A stretch of 64,000 nucleotides of DNA from Mesorhizobium sp. STM 4661 (GTDB lineage: Bacteria > Pseudomonadota > Alphaproteobacteria > Rhizobiales > Rhizobiaceae), in NCBI RefSeq assembly GCF_000359125.1, contig NZ_CAAF010000027.1:62001-126000 (forward strand), in the 5' to 3' direction. Each line of letters starts with the position of its first letter. Position 1 is the first letter of the stretch. Shown here one piece after another: positions 54,337 to 63,654 of the stretch. Position numbers and translations under genes: made by a program. The notes below the pieces were generated by a model, which searched no databases, was not told where the DNA came from, and saw nothing but the letters and a program-made list of their open reading frames with translations.

Positions 54337-55185
54337 TCACTCGTTCGATAGGGCTCCGGCGGGCAGCGTCAGTTGATCGGCGGCCTGCCGAAACAAGACG
54401 GTAGCGGTTGGCGCCATTGAGCGTATGACCTCTCGAGCCTCTTCGACCCCCTTCTGGTCTTTGTGCGGCCTGATGCTGGCGACACCACGGGCCAAGTATG
54501 GTGCAATTTCACTTGCAGCGCCCTGTTCCTCCAGCATCCGTTTCGCGACGGAGGCAAACCCACCAGGATCGAAGTTGTTGACGATGTCCGGTATTAACGC
54601 CCGCGCAGCGAAAGGCTTCGACTCGTCTTGAAGGATTTTCGTCAGAACCGGGGCAGTGTCAGCATCGGCCGGCAGGTGCCGGACAGCTTGAATCAGGCTT
54701 GCATCGTCTGGAGGGTTTTGAGCGATGGCAAGCAGGAGGTCCTTGTCGATGCCTTTCTCGTCCGCGCCCAGCATGGCGATGGCCTGATACGTAGGCACGG
54801 ACTTTTCCGCCTCCGGTTTGTCCGATTCCAACTCAGAGCGTAGATGCTGCTGGGCAACCTCGTCTCCCCTAAGCGACAGAAAGGACAGCGCTTGGCGCCG
54901 AACCTCGGCATCGGGCGACTTGATCAACCCACGCAGCGCGTTGGTCAGCTCGGCCGATCGTGTTGGCAGCACCTTGGAAAAGATGCCCACTACTGTAAGA
55001 GTGCCGATGGCACTGAGTTGGTCGGCCGCCGACGTAGCGGGATTCGCGAGCCGCTCAATGAGCGCGGCGATCTGCTCATCGCTTCCCGCCAAGTCCAATA
55101 TTTCCTGGGTGCCTGCATCAAGTTGGTCGCTTGCCTTCTGGACCTGCTGCAGGAGCTGATCTCTGTAGTCTGAAATTTTGGTCAT
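54337..55185 (-). CDS. HEAT-repeat protein
   Basis: The 282-residue protein is almost wholly helical, with HEAT-like repeats such as ALRGLIKSPDAEVRRQALSFLSLRGDEVAQQHL and VPTYQAIAMLGADEKGIDKDLLLAIAQ. No catalytic motif is present. It probably acts as a scaffold for the tyrosinase upstream and the SCO-like protein downstream. The ATG at 55185 (MTKISDYRDQLL) has AAGGAGA upstream and is preferred to the ORF start at 55209. It follows the tyrosinase after 33 bases. Confidence 0.72.
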   Translation of the reverse strand: MTKISDYRDQLLQQVQKASDQLDAGTQEILDLAGSDEQIAALIERLANPATSAADQLSAIGTLTVVGIFSKVLPTRSAELTNALRGLIKSPDAEVRRQALSFLSLRGDEVAQQHLRSELESDKPEAEKSVPTYQAIAMLGADEKGIDKDLLLAIAQNPPDDASLIQAVRHLPADADTAPVLTKILQDESKPFAARALIPDIVNNFDPGGFASVAKRMLEEQGAASEIAPYLARGVASIRPHKDQKGVEEAREVIRSMAPTATVLFRQAADQLTLPAGALSNE

Positions 55186-55218
55186 GCGGTGTCTCCTTTG
55201 AAGTGCCAAGTGGCAACT

Positions 55219-56652
55219 TTAGGAAATGGGCGGTTCGACGTGGTTGTACGGAACGTCGTCATAGCCGAAGCCCAGATAGTGATCCGAGTTGTGGTTGGCG
55301 TATGGGTCGATCGCGTTTTCTATGCGCGGACTGTTATTCGGGAAGTTTACTACAAGGTCCGACCGGGTAAAGTTCTCTTTTCGAGTCCCCGGAGGTAGCA
55401 TGCTTCCTGGTTGGGAGGTCCCACCATCCCAAGGCCACTGTCTGGCGTCGATAATTTCCCACGGATCTGCATCCCCCGCCTGCTGGTAGGGATAGGTGCG
55501 GATGTCGTTCTGGTCGTCGCGCTCGAACATGCCCTGCCAAAGAGCCCAGAGACGATCGATATTGCAGTGTAATAGAAAAAACAGAGGGTCTTCCGGGGCT
55601 ACCGGGACGTTGTTGATGCGACCGTTAAAACTCATATGGGCTGCGCCATGCGGGGTGCCTTCCATTCGAGCAAAACTCTTAGGTAGTGTGAGACTTCCGA
55701 GCTTAGCTTCTTCTGGATCGTCGGGAGCCACGCCACCACCCATTCCAAGCGTAACGTCTTGGCTCGTCAGGCGAAAGTCCCGTCCGTCTGGAAGTACCAA
55801 GCCGGTCGCTTCCCCGCTTTGTGGATCAAAGCGGGCAGTCCTCGGAATACCTTGGACATCGCCGATTTGCCAACGGGAGAGAGGATTATCAAGGGCTAAG
55901 CGCGCGGGGGGCGTAGTAGCTCCACTATCGATCGCTCCTCCTGGCTCCCGGCTGTCTCTGGGAATCTCATCTATGGCGCCCATGAAGCCTTCCGTGAATA
56001 GATTGGGCGCAGCCTGATCAAATCGCCAATAAGGCAGCGTTACCGTGGGCTTAATCGCTTGTAGCAGTCTTTCCAGGTCCATCAAGTAGAGACGATGCCA
56101 AGGCAAAAAGTGAGAATCCCCATGTTCAGAGTCTGTTGCTCCTTGGACATGCATTTTTACGAAGTCGGTGACGTAAATGCCGCGGCCAGGACCCGGAGTG
56201 GGGTCGGTGTCTACGAGAATTCCATTCAGTTTCGCGAGCGCGAACAAGAAGTCATTGCGAGCCTGATCGCTCAGTTCGTTTGCGTTGCGCCGCACCCGAA
56301 TCATAATCTCGACCGCCGCTACGACGGTTTCGGGTTCATGCGACCAACGCGCCTCTAGAGTCACGTCTTTGGCGTCCACGCTCGCACCGCTATGCCGTTC
56401 GCCAGGCTGGAACTCGCCAGCGATGAAAATGGTCCGCTCTTCCCCTGCTTGCAGGTCGACCTCGATTTCCGATTGTGGCGGCTGGTTCCGATCTTGCAAG
56501 AAAACAACTCTTGCAGCCGAACCAACGGCGGAACGAGAGCTTATGCGAAGGGTCCCACCTAGCGGGCTGGCAACAACCAGCGGCACAGGGGTCCAGGCAA
56601 TATAGCCGCTGTCCGGAGAATCAGAGCCGTAGGGCCGTAGAGAAACCGCCAT
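55219..56652 (-). CDS. Tyrosinase-family dicopper oxidase with N-terminal extension
   Basis: The 477-residue protein carries the tyrosinase copper A block (VQGATDSEHGDSHFLPWHRLYLMDLE) and copper B block (MEGTPHGAAHMSFNGR, then DPLFFLLHCNIDRLWALWQ). It should hydroxylate or oxidise phenols. The first 120 residues are a beta-rich domain of unknown role, and no signal peptide is seen. GGAGG lies before the ATG at 56652. It heads a minus-strand unit with HEAT and SCO-like genes; tyrosinases commonly need a small partner for copper loading, here perhaps the SCO-like protein. Confidence 0.88.
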   Translation of the reverse strand: MAVSLRPYGSDSPDSGYIAWTPVPLVVASPLGGTLRISSRSAVGSAARVVFLQDRNQPPQSEIEVDLQAGEERTIFIAGEFQPGERHSGASVDAKDVTLEARWSHEPETVVAAVEIMIRVRRNANELSDQARNDFLFALAKLNGILVDTDPTPGPGRGIYVTDFVKMHVQGATDSEHGDSHFLPWHRLYLMDLERLLQAIKPTVTLPYWRFDQAAPNLFTEGFMGAIDEIPRDSREPGGAIDSGATTPPARLALDNPLSRWQIGDVQGIPRTARFDPQSGEATGLVLPDGRDFRLTSQDVTLGMGGGVAPDDPEEAKLGSLTLPKSFARMEGTPHGAAHMSFNGRINNVPVAPEDPLFFLLHCNIDRLWALWQGMFERDDQNDIRTYPYQQAGDADPWEIIDARQWPWDGGTSQPGSMLPPGTRKENFTRSDLVVNFPNNSPRIENAIDPYANHNSDHYLGFGYDDVPYNHVEPPIS

Positions 56653-56839
56653 ATGAAGCACCTCCGATAATCTTCACTAGAGCGTCCAAGTGTTCTTCGG
56701 GTTCAAAGTAGCTACGGCGTTCTGTCCAGCCATTCCAGTCGGACATACCGCCATGCATCGGCCGACAGGGTCACGGTCAACCAGCATGAAGAGAACATGA
56801 CGGCATTTCCGGAGCGCACGGCTATGGCCAGCTGAAACT

Positions 56840-57256
56840 TCAATTCCCCAGGACGCAAATAAAGGAAGCGGAGTATCCCGCAGGCGCTCCACCGTGCGGT
56901 TTGCTGCGGATCACAGTACCGACGAGCGTCGGAACTTGATCGACGCCGTCGGGCCATGCATGATTTTCCGCACCACGGTAGTCGTACTGCCAGCCCTCGG
57001 TTGGCGTCCCATCGCGACCCTTGCCTGAAACCTCGAAGCCGGGCGGGCCACTTCCTGCATGCGCCAGTGAACTTCCGACAAGATCCAGCACGTATCCGCC
57101 ACCCATATCGAAGGTTCCGGACAGGTAGCCGGACGCTCCCTGATTGATCTGCATGACCCCTTCGCCAAAAATAAGAGCGAGGGCCGCCTGCGGATCGCCA
57201 GCCACCAGCTTCTTATCATTGAGAAAACTACGATAAATCCAATCGCCGGTAAGCAT
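56840..57256 (-). CDS. Hypothetical protein upstream of tyrosinase
   Basis: The 138-residue protein begins MLTGDWIYRSFLNDKKLVAGDPQAALALIFGEGVMQINQG and contains FDMGGGYVLDLVGSS and GTPTEGWQYDYRGAENHAWPDG. It looks like a compact beta-rich domain. No catalytic residues can be named. It is on the same strand as the tyrosinase, 188 bases upstream, and is probably first in that operon. Similar small proteins accompany bacterial tyrosinase-like genes in my memory, but I cannot name the family. The AT-rich bases 57257-57569 hold divergent promoters and no gene. Confidence 0.6.
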   Translation of the reverse strand: MLTGDWIYRSFLNDKKLVAGDPQAALALIFGEGVMQINQGASGYLSGTFDMGGGYVLDLVGSSLAHAGSGPPGFEVSGKGRDGTPTEGWQYDYRGAENHAWPDGVDQVPTLVGTVIRSKPHGGAPAGYSASFICVLGN

Positions 57257-57569
57257 TACGCACCTATTGATCGAATAGTCGATATTATATAGTGTCTGAG
57301 ATATATTTCGAACGCAATAGGGTCTTCGCTAAAAACTGACGCTTCGGCGCGGAAAATCATGAGATTCGGTTCTTACGCTGGAATACAAAGCGGTTGTCAA
57401 CGACGTTTGTTTTTGTTTCCTAAGTATTTGCGTGTGTTTTCTAAAGTATTTGATTGGCGCAGAAGCGTTCGAAAAGCCGCGGAGAAACCGGCGCGCTGTT
57501 CTTGGCAGTGGGGAGAAGGGATGTTTCCGTCCGGGACCTCAATGTCGTTATTTGTTATAGGCTGGCAGC

Positions 57570-58119
57570 ATGATCCCCGACTGGCTCAAGAGTCTTCTCG
57601 GCCGCAAGCCGAAAAGTATTCTGATCAAGCCACAGCCGGCCAGGTTGCTAGTGACCGCCGATGCGCTCAAGGACTTGATGGCTGCGCTAGTCCGGTCTCA
57701 GCAGCAGCGGCATGAGGGATCGCCTATCTGCTCGGTCGGACCGAAGGTGCCGTCACCCTTGCTGTCGCGGTCTTCGCGCCCGAGGCGCGGACGACGGCGG
57801 GCAGCTTTCATGTGCTGCCTCGCGCCATGGTGTCGTGCATGCAGGCGGCGGCGCGGTTTGAGTTGCAGGTCGTGGCCCAGGTCCACACCCATCCGGGCCA
57901 AGCCTTCCATAGCGATGGTGACGTCGAAGGCGCCAATCTCCGTTACCCGGGATATGCCTAAATCGTGCTGCCTGAATATGGACGATATCTGCTCGCGCTG
58001 GCCGGCGCGGCGCCTATCTGTGGCAGAAGCCGCACGGCTGGATCGAGCTTTCGGACGACGACGTCATTATCATTCCGGCAGGCGGGCCATGGACCAGCAA
58101 CAGTTTTACGACCGGCTGA
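57570..58119 (+). pseudogene. Broken JAB/Mov34-type deubiquitinase-like gene
   Basis: Starting MIPDWLKSLLGRKPKS, the frame loses register near 57716 and continues in another frame with AYLLGRTEGAVTLAVAVFAPEARTT. The JAMM block follows, VVAQVHTHPGQAFHSDGD (HxHP...SxxD zinc ligands). A stop follows GANLRYPGYA, and another shift precedes YLWQKPHGWIELSDDDVIIIPAGG. So a Prok-JAB protein of about 175 residues is inactivated by two frameshifts and one stop. JAB proteins of this type accompany E1/ThiF-like genes in bacterial ubiquitin-like conjugation systems. Confidence 0.7.
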
Positions 58120-58608
58120 ACGATCGCATGCGTCGCTACGGCGCGTCACCGCTCGACCCAACGCAGGTAATCACGATCACCGGTCTCCCGATTATCTTGC
58201 CAGCTACGATGGGCAAGTAGCAGCACTCGTTGCCTGCAACCTTCTAGGGCGCCTGTCGCCATCGGTTCAGATCGGCTACACTGTCCTGCCCATTCACCCG
58301 CACCTGCCCTGGGCGGGTTGTTCGCTCGTCAGGCATACCCTGGAGGGCATGGTGGCAACCAAGCCGTTTCGGCACCTACGGTGCACGCCCGCTGGCAGCG
58401 GGCGACTTCCGTTTCCATCTCGCGCAGGACGGCCACGAGACGATCGTGCACGAGGCCGGATGGAACGCTTACATCGGTCCGGCGCCGTCACACCTGCCAC
58501 CAATCAAAACGGAGCTGCAGGAATGGGCGCCAATCCAGACAAAACCTGGATAAGCGAACTAAACATCCTGCTATTTGCTGCAGCCCGATCCAGCGAGGGA
58601 CTTGACTA
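58089..58608 (+). pseudogene. Broken partner gene of JAB protein, probably E1/ThiF-like N-terminal part
   Basis: An ATG inside the JAB tail begins MDQQQFYDRLNDRMRRYGASPLDP. After a shift the reading continues LASYDGQVAALVACNLLGRLSP, then VLPIHPHLPWAG, and in a third frame TYGARPLAAGDFRFHLAQDGHETIVHEAGWNAYIG. In intact loci a ThiF/E1-like gene with such an N-terminal region follows JAB; the adenylation domain itself is not visible, so identification is tentative. Several frameshifts and a 3' deletion make it a pseudogene. Confidence 0.4.
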
Positions 58609-58659
58609 GTTGTAGGCTGAAGCGTCCCATATGGATGTTACTAGCTGGAGGAGACTGTT

Positions 58660-59052
58660 ATGGCGCTCATAATAATACAGATGCCTGGAGGTGACACCGA
58701 GGCGGTCGATCCAACTCAACTTCTGTGGTTCCGACCAGCGTTCGACTGGGAAATTGCCAATACGACTGCGATAAGGATAGGTGGTCAGCGCCTGTACTCA
58801 ATTGAAAAAATGGACAAGATCTCCGATCGCTTCAAGCAAGCGGGCCAGAAATTGGGAACCTTCACGGCACCCGCAGGTGATATCAAACCCGTTGTCAATG
58901 CTCGAAATGTCTTAGAAATCGAAAAGGCAAAACCTGCCATCAATCACCCTGGAGCCAGAGCTGTCTTGAAATTTAGTTTTCGAGAAGGGCTCGCTGTTAG
59001 GGAGACACCAGAGGATGCTAGAGTTATCTTGGACGATGCACTAAAGGCCTAG
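58660..59052 (+). CDS. Hypothetical protein of 130 residues
   Basis: An intact frame with a strong GGAGGAGA upstream encodes MALIIIQMPGGDTEAVDPTQ, followed by AIRIGGQRLYSIEKMDKISDRFKQAG. The C-terminal half is Ala- and Glu-rich. No family, signal peptide or membrane segment is recognised. It lies between the JAB relics and a protease relic. It may be a remaining intact member of the broken system or a regulator. Its good ribosome binding site contrasts with its decayed neighbours. Confidence 0.55.
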   Translation: MALIIIQMPGGDTEAVDPTQLLWFRPAFDWEIANTTAIRIGGQRLYSIEKMDKISDRFKQAGQKLGTFTAPAGDIKPVVNARNVLEIEKAKPAINHPGARAVLKFSFREGLAVRETPEDARVILDDALKA

Positions 59053-59183
59053 CCGGGAAACGTGGATAGCCACGATTGTTTCTTCGCTACCTGGATAGTC
59101 ACACTGAAAACTCCACACAAACTGCGACTTGGATTTGTCAGCGCCACACGGGCGCGCCATCGTTGACCTGAATGGGGGCGCAA

Positions 59184-59500
59184 TGGGTCAAAAGAGTGAG
59201 TATCCGCCCCCACCGGTTCGACGGCTGCGTGTTTATGCTTTTGATCCCCAAGCCTCGACCACGACAGCTACGGCTGGGATCAATGTGGCTACCATCAAGC
59301 TGGCGTCGGAGCAAAGCTGGGAGGAGAACCTCCGTCCCGGTCCGATCAATGATTATCTCGAGGTCATCGATATCGACCGGTCAGCGGGCAATTTTACGAT
59401 CCAGTCAATCTCAACGACCCGCACCTTTTGGCGCAGGATGGCCTCGCCTCGCGGTTTCATCAGATGGTTTTCGATCGACCCGAGTAACGCCCAAAGGGAT
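59184..59500 (+). pseudogene. Relic of a third thermolysin-like protease gene (N-terminal part)
   Basis: The reading PPPPVRRLRVYAFDPQAS...GPINDYLEVIDIDRS aligns with the start of the intact protease at 61810 (PSLRPLRIYATDPARG...GPIGARIEVVDYDAE). After one shift it continues FYDPVNLNDPHLLAQDGLASRFHQMVFDRPE, matching FYDAVDLDHPSILMQSGLAP...HFHQQMVYAV. The zinc-binding half is absent. It shows that this protease family has been duplicated within the island more than once. Confidence 0.68.
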
Positions 59501-59594
59501 CGAGAGGTGAGGGAGTGCGGAGATAAGACAGCGACTGCCAGCGGATTTATCGCAAGCCTATAAAGCGCAGCAGATGCGACGATCGGAGGGCGCC

Positions 59595-60938
59595 ATGAAC
59601 TGGAATCCAGCAGCCAAGTTGATCACGGATTTGACACCGGTCTTTGTTCGACAAAGCCTGAAACTTGCAGAACCCGAACTCGCCTGTCCGAACCCAATTT
59701 CGTTCACGTTCGAGGATCTTTGCCTGTCTCTTGCGCGAACGACCTCTCACCAGTCAGCGATCCAACATTGGTCCGTTGAGAAGCGGCTAGAATGGTTGCG
59801 AGTGAAAGGTTTTCACTTGGCAGCGCACTTGAATTTGTTCGTCAATGCGGCAGATGAGGAATTCCTGTTTACAAATGAGATCGATATCGAGGCGGATGAA
59901 CAACGAACATCATTGGCTGCGCAAGTCGGAACGGCGGTAGCGGACCTTATCATGCAACGCATGGGCTTTTACTGGTCTGCAAACGCGCGCGAGCTTAAAC
60001 TGAGGCGGACCGGCAAGCAGAAATCCCGGAAAATCCCCGACTTCGTTTACGATCCGGCTGAGGGGCATGGATTTCCGCCGGGAAGTATCGTTGTCGTTGA
60101 GGCGAAGGGCAGCCTTTCGAAGCAAAGGGCTAAAAGAGGACCAATTCGCAGGCTGGCGCGCGACGCATATAACGAGCAGGTGCGGCATATGATAGGCGCC
60201 AGATCCAAAGGTTTGGTCGTCGCGAGTGGCTATGCTATCGCCTTCGGCACTGTTCCCGGTGCGAGCTCTTCGACCTTGGCGCTTGCAAGCCCGCAGCGGA
60301 TTCGCGCGGACGCTCCCTCCCCGGTACCGGTCCGTTCGCTTTCGGCTGCCGCAAGCTACCAGCAACAGGTAGCACCGCAGGTTACCGAGCAAGCACGGCA
60401 AATGCATAAGGAATTGATGCATCAAGAATTGTCGGGACGCGAAGGCGGATTCGGCAAGCCGCCTGGCGATGGGGGCAGAAGAGAGGGCGAACGCCGCTCG
60501 CCAAGAGGCCGCATCGCCTATGCAAACTACGAGTCCGTCTTTTTGGTTTGCGGCGCAATGAATGCTGCGCACGTGCTGCGCACGATCCTCTTGGGGCAAA
60601 GCATGGAAACGTTGGACGCCGAGCGCCTCGTCCAAGACTTCTGGATTGTCGAGCACAATGGGATGCGCTTTTGGGTCGGCGAGGGTGAGAGTGGGGGATG
60701 GCGGAGGGGGCTGTTCGCAATCTACGAGCCGTCGGGCAAGACAATCCTGCGGTCCGTGTCCGAGCATCGAGATACCATCCCCGAGACTCTGCCGCTCACT
60801 GTGGCCCCGATCACTGCTAGAGCGGAGTCAGACGAAGATAGCGATATCACGATTCAAGGCGATGGGCTGGCAATGTGCAACGTCTCATCCTTGTACAACC
60901 TTATGCGCTGGGATCTCCGCGCGGGCGATTGGTCATAA
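59595..60938 (+). CDS. PD-(D/E)XK nuclease-like protein of unknown family
   Basis: The protein of about 447 residues has RKIPDFVYDPAEGHGFPPGSIVVVEAKGSLSKQRAKRG at about residues 150-187, fitting a PD...ExK nuclease core (Asp in PDF, EAK). The region before it is helical, the region after has a low-complexity linker (EGGFGKPPGDGGRREGERR), and the C terminus is unrecognised. ATG 59595 (MNWNPAAKLITDL) is preferred over the ORF start at 59574. It could be a defence nuclease or an RHS-like effector domain. The following gap carries no partner. Confidence 0.5.
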   Translation: MNWNPAAKLITDLTPVFVRQSLKLAEPELACPNPISFTFEDLCLSLARTTSHQSAIQHWSVEKRLEWLRVKGFHLAAHLNLFVNAADEEFLFTNEIDIEADEQRTSLAAQVGTAVADLIMQRMGFYWSANARELKLRRTGKQKSRKIPDFVYDPAEGHGFPPGSIVVVEAKGSLSKQRAKRGPIRRLARDAYNEQVRHMIGARSKGLVVASGYAIAFGTVPGASSSTLALASPQRIRADAPSPVPVRSLSAAASYQQQVAPQVTEQARQMHKELMHQELSGREGGFGKPPGDGGRREGERRSPRGRIAYANYESVFLVCGAMNAAHVLRTILLGQSMETLDAERLVQDFWIVEHNGMRFWVGEGESGGWRRGLFAIYEPSGKTILRSVSEHRDTIPETLPLTVAPITARAESDEDSDITIQGDGLAMCNVSSLYNLMRWDLRAGDWS

Positions 60939-61809
60939 AAAAGATCGGCGGCCGATCGGAAAAATATCATGACAGAGGCAGAGAAGGCGCACCAAAAAGA
61001 ACCCATGGCAGGACCCTCTGGAACACGGACGCGGCGAAGAAGCGGCAACGGAGCGAGGCCTGAGAGAGCGCATTTGCACTGAATATTCGTCGCTCCGACG
61101 CTTCTATAAATGATGTTCTCCGACTTTGTGGGTTCAGGTCTGAAGTAGCGGGCAGGGCCGGTGCGGCCAAAGTTGCGACGCGGATTTCTTCTAACAAATG
61201 GTCGGGAGTTCTTGCTCTTCGCTTCGATGGTTATTCTCCGACACCGATCAGGTCATTCTCAACCTCTTCAATATCGTTAGCCCCGAGGCGATTAAGAAGC
61301 TTCCGAAAGCTGCTAACGCCTGACGTAGGCAAGCCCCTCGGAAGTGACATTCCATCAAGACTGGAATTGATCGGAGGCGAAGTCCGATATGGGGCGCACA
61401 AATTTACGCATTAGATTGCCTCCCGAGGTGAGACGTTCACGCTTGTCCCTCGGAGCAGGAGAATCGGAAGCAGTCGCTAGATCCAGGAACGCACACCGTT
61501 CTGGCAGAAAGAGCAAAGGCTGCCCCGCTCTATACTCTCAGCAGGGGGTATGCTCGGATGGCGATCTACGAGGCGCAGAGTGCGATAAGCGGGAATCGTC
61601 GATCAATAAAGGCTAGGCCGAGGCGGAATCGGAGAATTTCGGTGAAGACAATGCTGGCAATGCCATCGAGAGGAGACGAATTTGTAACCGAGCGATTTTA
61701 CTTACAGTCTAGCCACGAGGCGGGCCTTACGTTACTCTTCGAGTGAGATCCTACCTTACGATCGAATTGTCGCATCTTGATTCCGCTCGGGTGGGGTGGG
61801 GGGATTGCA
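60939..61809. other. Intergenic region, no confident gene
   Basis: About 870 bases have only short frames. One 37-codon frame at 60969-61082 starts MTEAEKAHQKEPM and is basic at its C terminus, but nothing supports it beyond an ATG. A frame at 61389-61616 starts MGRTNLRIRLPPEVRR, without further motif. The region may contain the promoter of the second protease-MBL pair; GTGGGGTGGGGGG lies just before that gene. Confidence 0.35.
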
Positions 61810-63654
61810 ATGCTCGACATTCCGCGGCCGTCACTGCGCCCATTAAGGATCTATGCGACTGATCCAGCGCGCGGTTACAAAGTTGCTCGAACGACCACCA
61901 TCGGCATTGAGAATGAACCGCTCGATGCTGGGCCGATCGGCGCCCGCATAGAGGTCGTCGACTACGACGCTGAGAACGACTTGTTCTACGATGCCGTCGA
62001 TCTCGACCATCCTTCTATCCTAATGCAGTCTGGCCTCGCGCCTTCGGAAGCCGATCCGCATTTCCATCAACAGATGGTCTATGCGGTCGCCTCCCGAACC
62101 CTGACCAACTTCGATCGGGCGCTCGGTCGCCGAGTTTCGCTGAAAAAGAGCAACGTACGGAATAAGCTGCGCCTTCTTCCGCACGCTTTCGAAGGTGAGA
62201 ATGCCTTTTACGATCGCGATCTACACGCGGTGCTGTTCGGCTACTTCTCGGCTGACCCAGCCAAGCCTGGACCGAACATCCCCAATCAGACGATTTTCAC
62301 CTGCCTCAGCCACGACATCATCGTTCACGAGATGACGCATGCGATCGTCGATCGGCTCCGCCGCTATTTTCTGGAACCGTCAAACGTTGACGTGCTGGCG
62401 TTTCACGAGGGGTTTTCTGACATCGTGGCGCTTCTCCAGCACTTCTCCTACCGCGATCTGCTTATCGATGAAATTCGACTTGGGGGAGGCGATATCGTCG
62501 ATGGTTCGCTGCTGGTGAACCTGGCAAGACAGTTCGGCGAAGCAACCGGTGCCGGCAAAGCTCTCCGCTCGGCGATAGACACGGCAACGCCAGACCCGCG
62601 CCGCTACGGCAATGTGACTGAGCCGCACGCGCGGGGCGCTATCCTGGTCGCGGCGGTGTTCGATGGGTTTCTGACCACCTTCAGGTCACGCATTGCAGAC
62701 CTTGTTCGCATCGCCACAGGCGGCAGTGGGAAGCTTCCGCCCGGCGAACTTCATCCCGATCTCGTCGCCAGGATTGCCAGCGAGGCCGCACAGACGGCGC
62801 AGCGTCAGCTCAATATGTGCATCCGCGCATTCGACTATCTCCCGCCGGTAGACATAACTTTCGGGGATTATCTGCGAGCGCTGGTGACCGCAGATTTCGA
62901 ACTCGACCCAGACGACGCCTGGGGGCAGCGCGCAGCACTGATCGAAGGATTTCGGCGACGCGGCATCTATCCCGATGGGGCGACGTCGCTCGCAGAGGAA
63001 TCTTTGCGCTGGCCTGCGGCCGAGCCCGGAACGGCACCAGTCGTCGACAGTCTCAGCTCCCTCTTGCCGGAACTGCTGCAGCGTGAAGCGGCTCGCTTCA
63101 CAAAGATCTCGAGTGACCCCAAGATTGCGAAACGGTCGGATGAGCGGCCTGCGTCAATAAGCGATGATATGAATGAAGAAAGCGGCAGCGACGCGTCGAA
63201 GACGATGCGAGACGCGCTGGTCGCTTATGCGCAGCACAACAGTAAGGCGCTGCAGCTCACAGGGCGCCCGGACGTGTATGTGTCGGCATTTAACGCCGTA
63301 TTCCGCGTCGCGCCCTCCGGTGCGCTCCAGATCGAACTCGTCGCGCAGTTCGTCGAAACTGACAAGACGACCGCCTCCGACCCTGATTGGGGAGGCGTTC
63401 CGGTGAGGGGAGGCACCACTGCCATCATCGGTGTCGATGGGACCGTGCGCTACGTCATAGCGAAGCCGTTGCCAGCGCACACGCTCGATCCTGCGATTTC
63501 GGCCCGTGCGGCTGCTCGGGTGGCCAAGCAGCGTGCTTTCGTCGAAGAGCTCGATGAGGCCGATCCAAGAACCAACTATCTCGACCAGTCCGAGTATGGC
63601 GACCGCATGGCAGCACGGATGAGTCTTCGAGCGCTACATGAGGATGCGCTGTGA
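61810..63654 (+). CDS. Thermolysin-like (gluzincin) metalloprotease, copy B
   Basis: The 614-residue protein contains IIVHEMTHAIVDRL (HExxH) and LAFHEGFSDIVALL (third zinc ligand Glu, ExxxD pattern), the same arrangement as copy A at 29985. LRPLRIYATDPARG and RIEVVDYDAENDLFYD at the N terminus correspond to RFAIVDYDSTANKL of copy A, and DYLPPVDITFGDYLRALV to DFLPPVEVTFNDYARAVL. No signal peptide is seen. The open frame allows TTG 61777, but ATG 61810 fits better. Its TGA shares one base with the MBL start. Confidence 0.78.
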   Translation: MLDIPRPSLRPLRIYATDPARGYKVARTTTIGIENEPLDAGPIGARIEVVDYDAENDLFYDAVDLDHPSILMQSGLAPSEADPHFHQQMVYAVASRTLTNFDRALGRRVSLKKSNVRNKLRLLPHAFEGENAFYDRDLHAVLFGYFSADPAKPGPNIPNQTIFTCLSHDIIVHEMTHAIVDRLRRYFLEPSNVDVLAFHEGFSDIVALLQHFSYRDLLIDEIRLGGGDIVDGSLLVNLARQFGEATGAGKALRSAIDTATPDPRRYGNVTEPHARGAILVAAVFDGFLTTFRSRIADLVRIATGGSGKLPPGELHPDLVARIASEAAQTAQRQLNMCIRAFDYLPPVDITFGDYLRALVTADFELDPDDAWGQRAALIEGFRRRGIYPDGATSLAEESLRWPAAEPGTAPVVDSLSSLLPELLQREAARFTKISSDPKIAKRSDERPASISDDMNEESGSDASKTMRDALVAYAQHNSKALQLTGRPDVYVSAFNAVFRVAPSGALQIELVAQFVETDKTTASDPDWGGVPVRGGTTAIIGVDGTVRYVIAKPLPAHTLDPAISARAAARVAKQRAFVEELDEADPRTNYLDQSEYGDRMAARMSLRALHEDAL

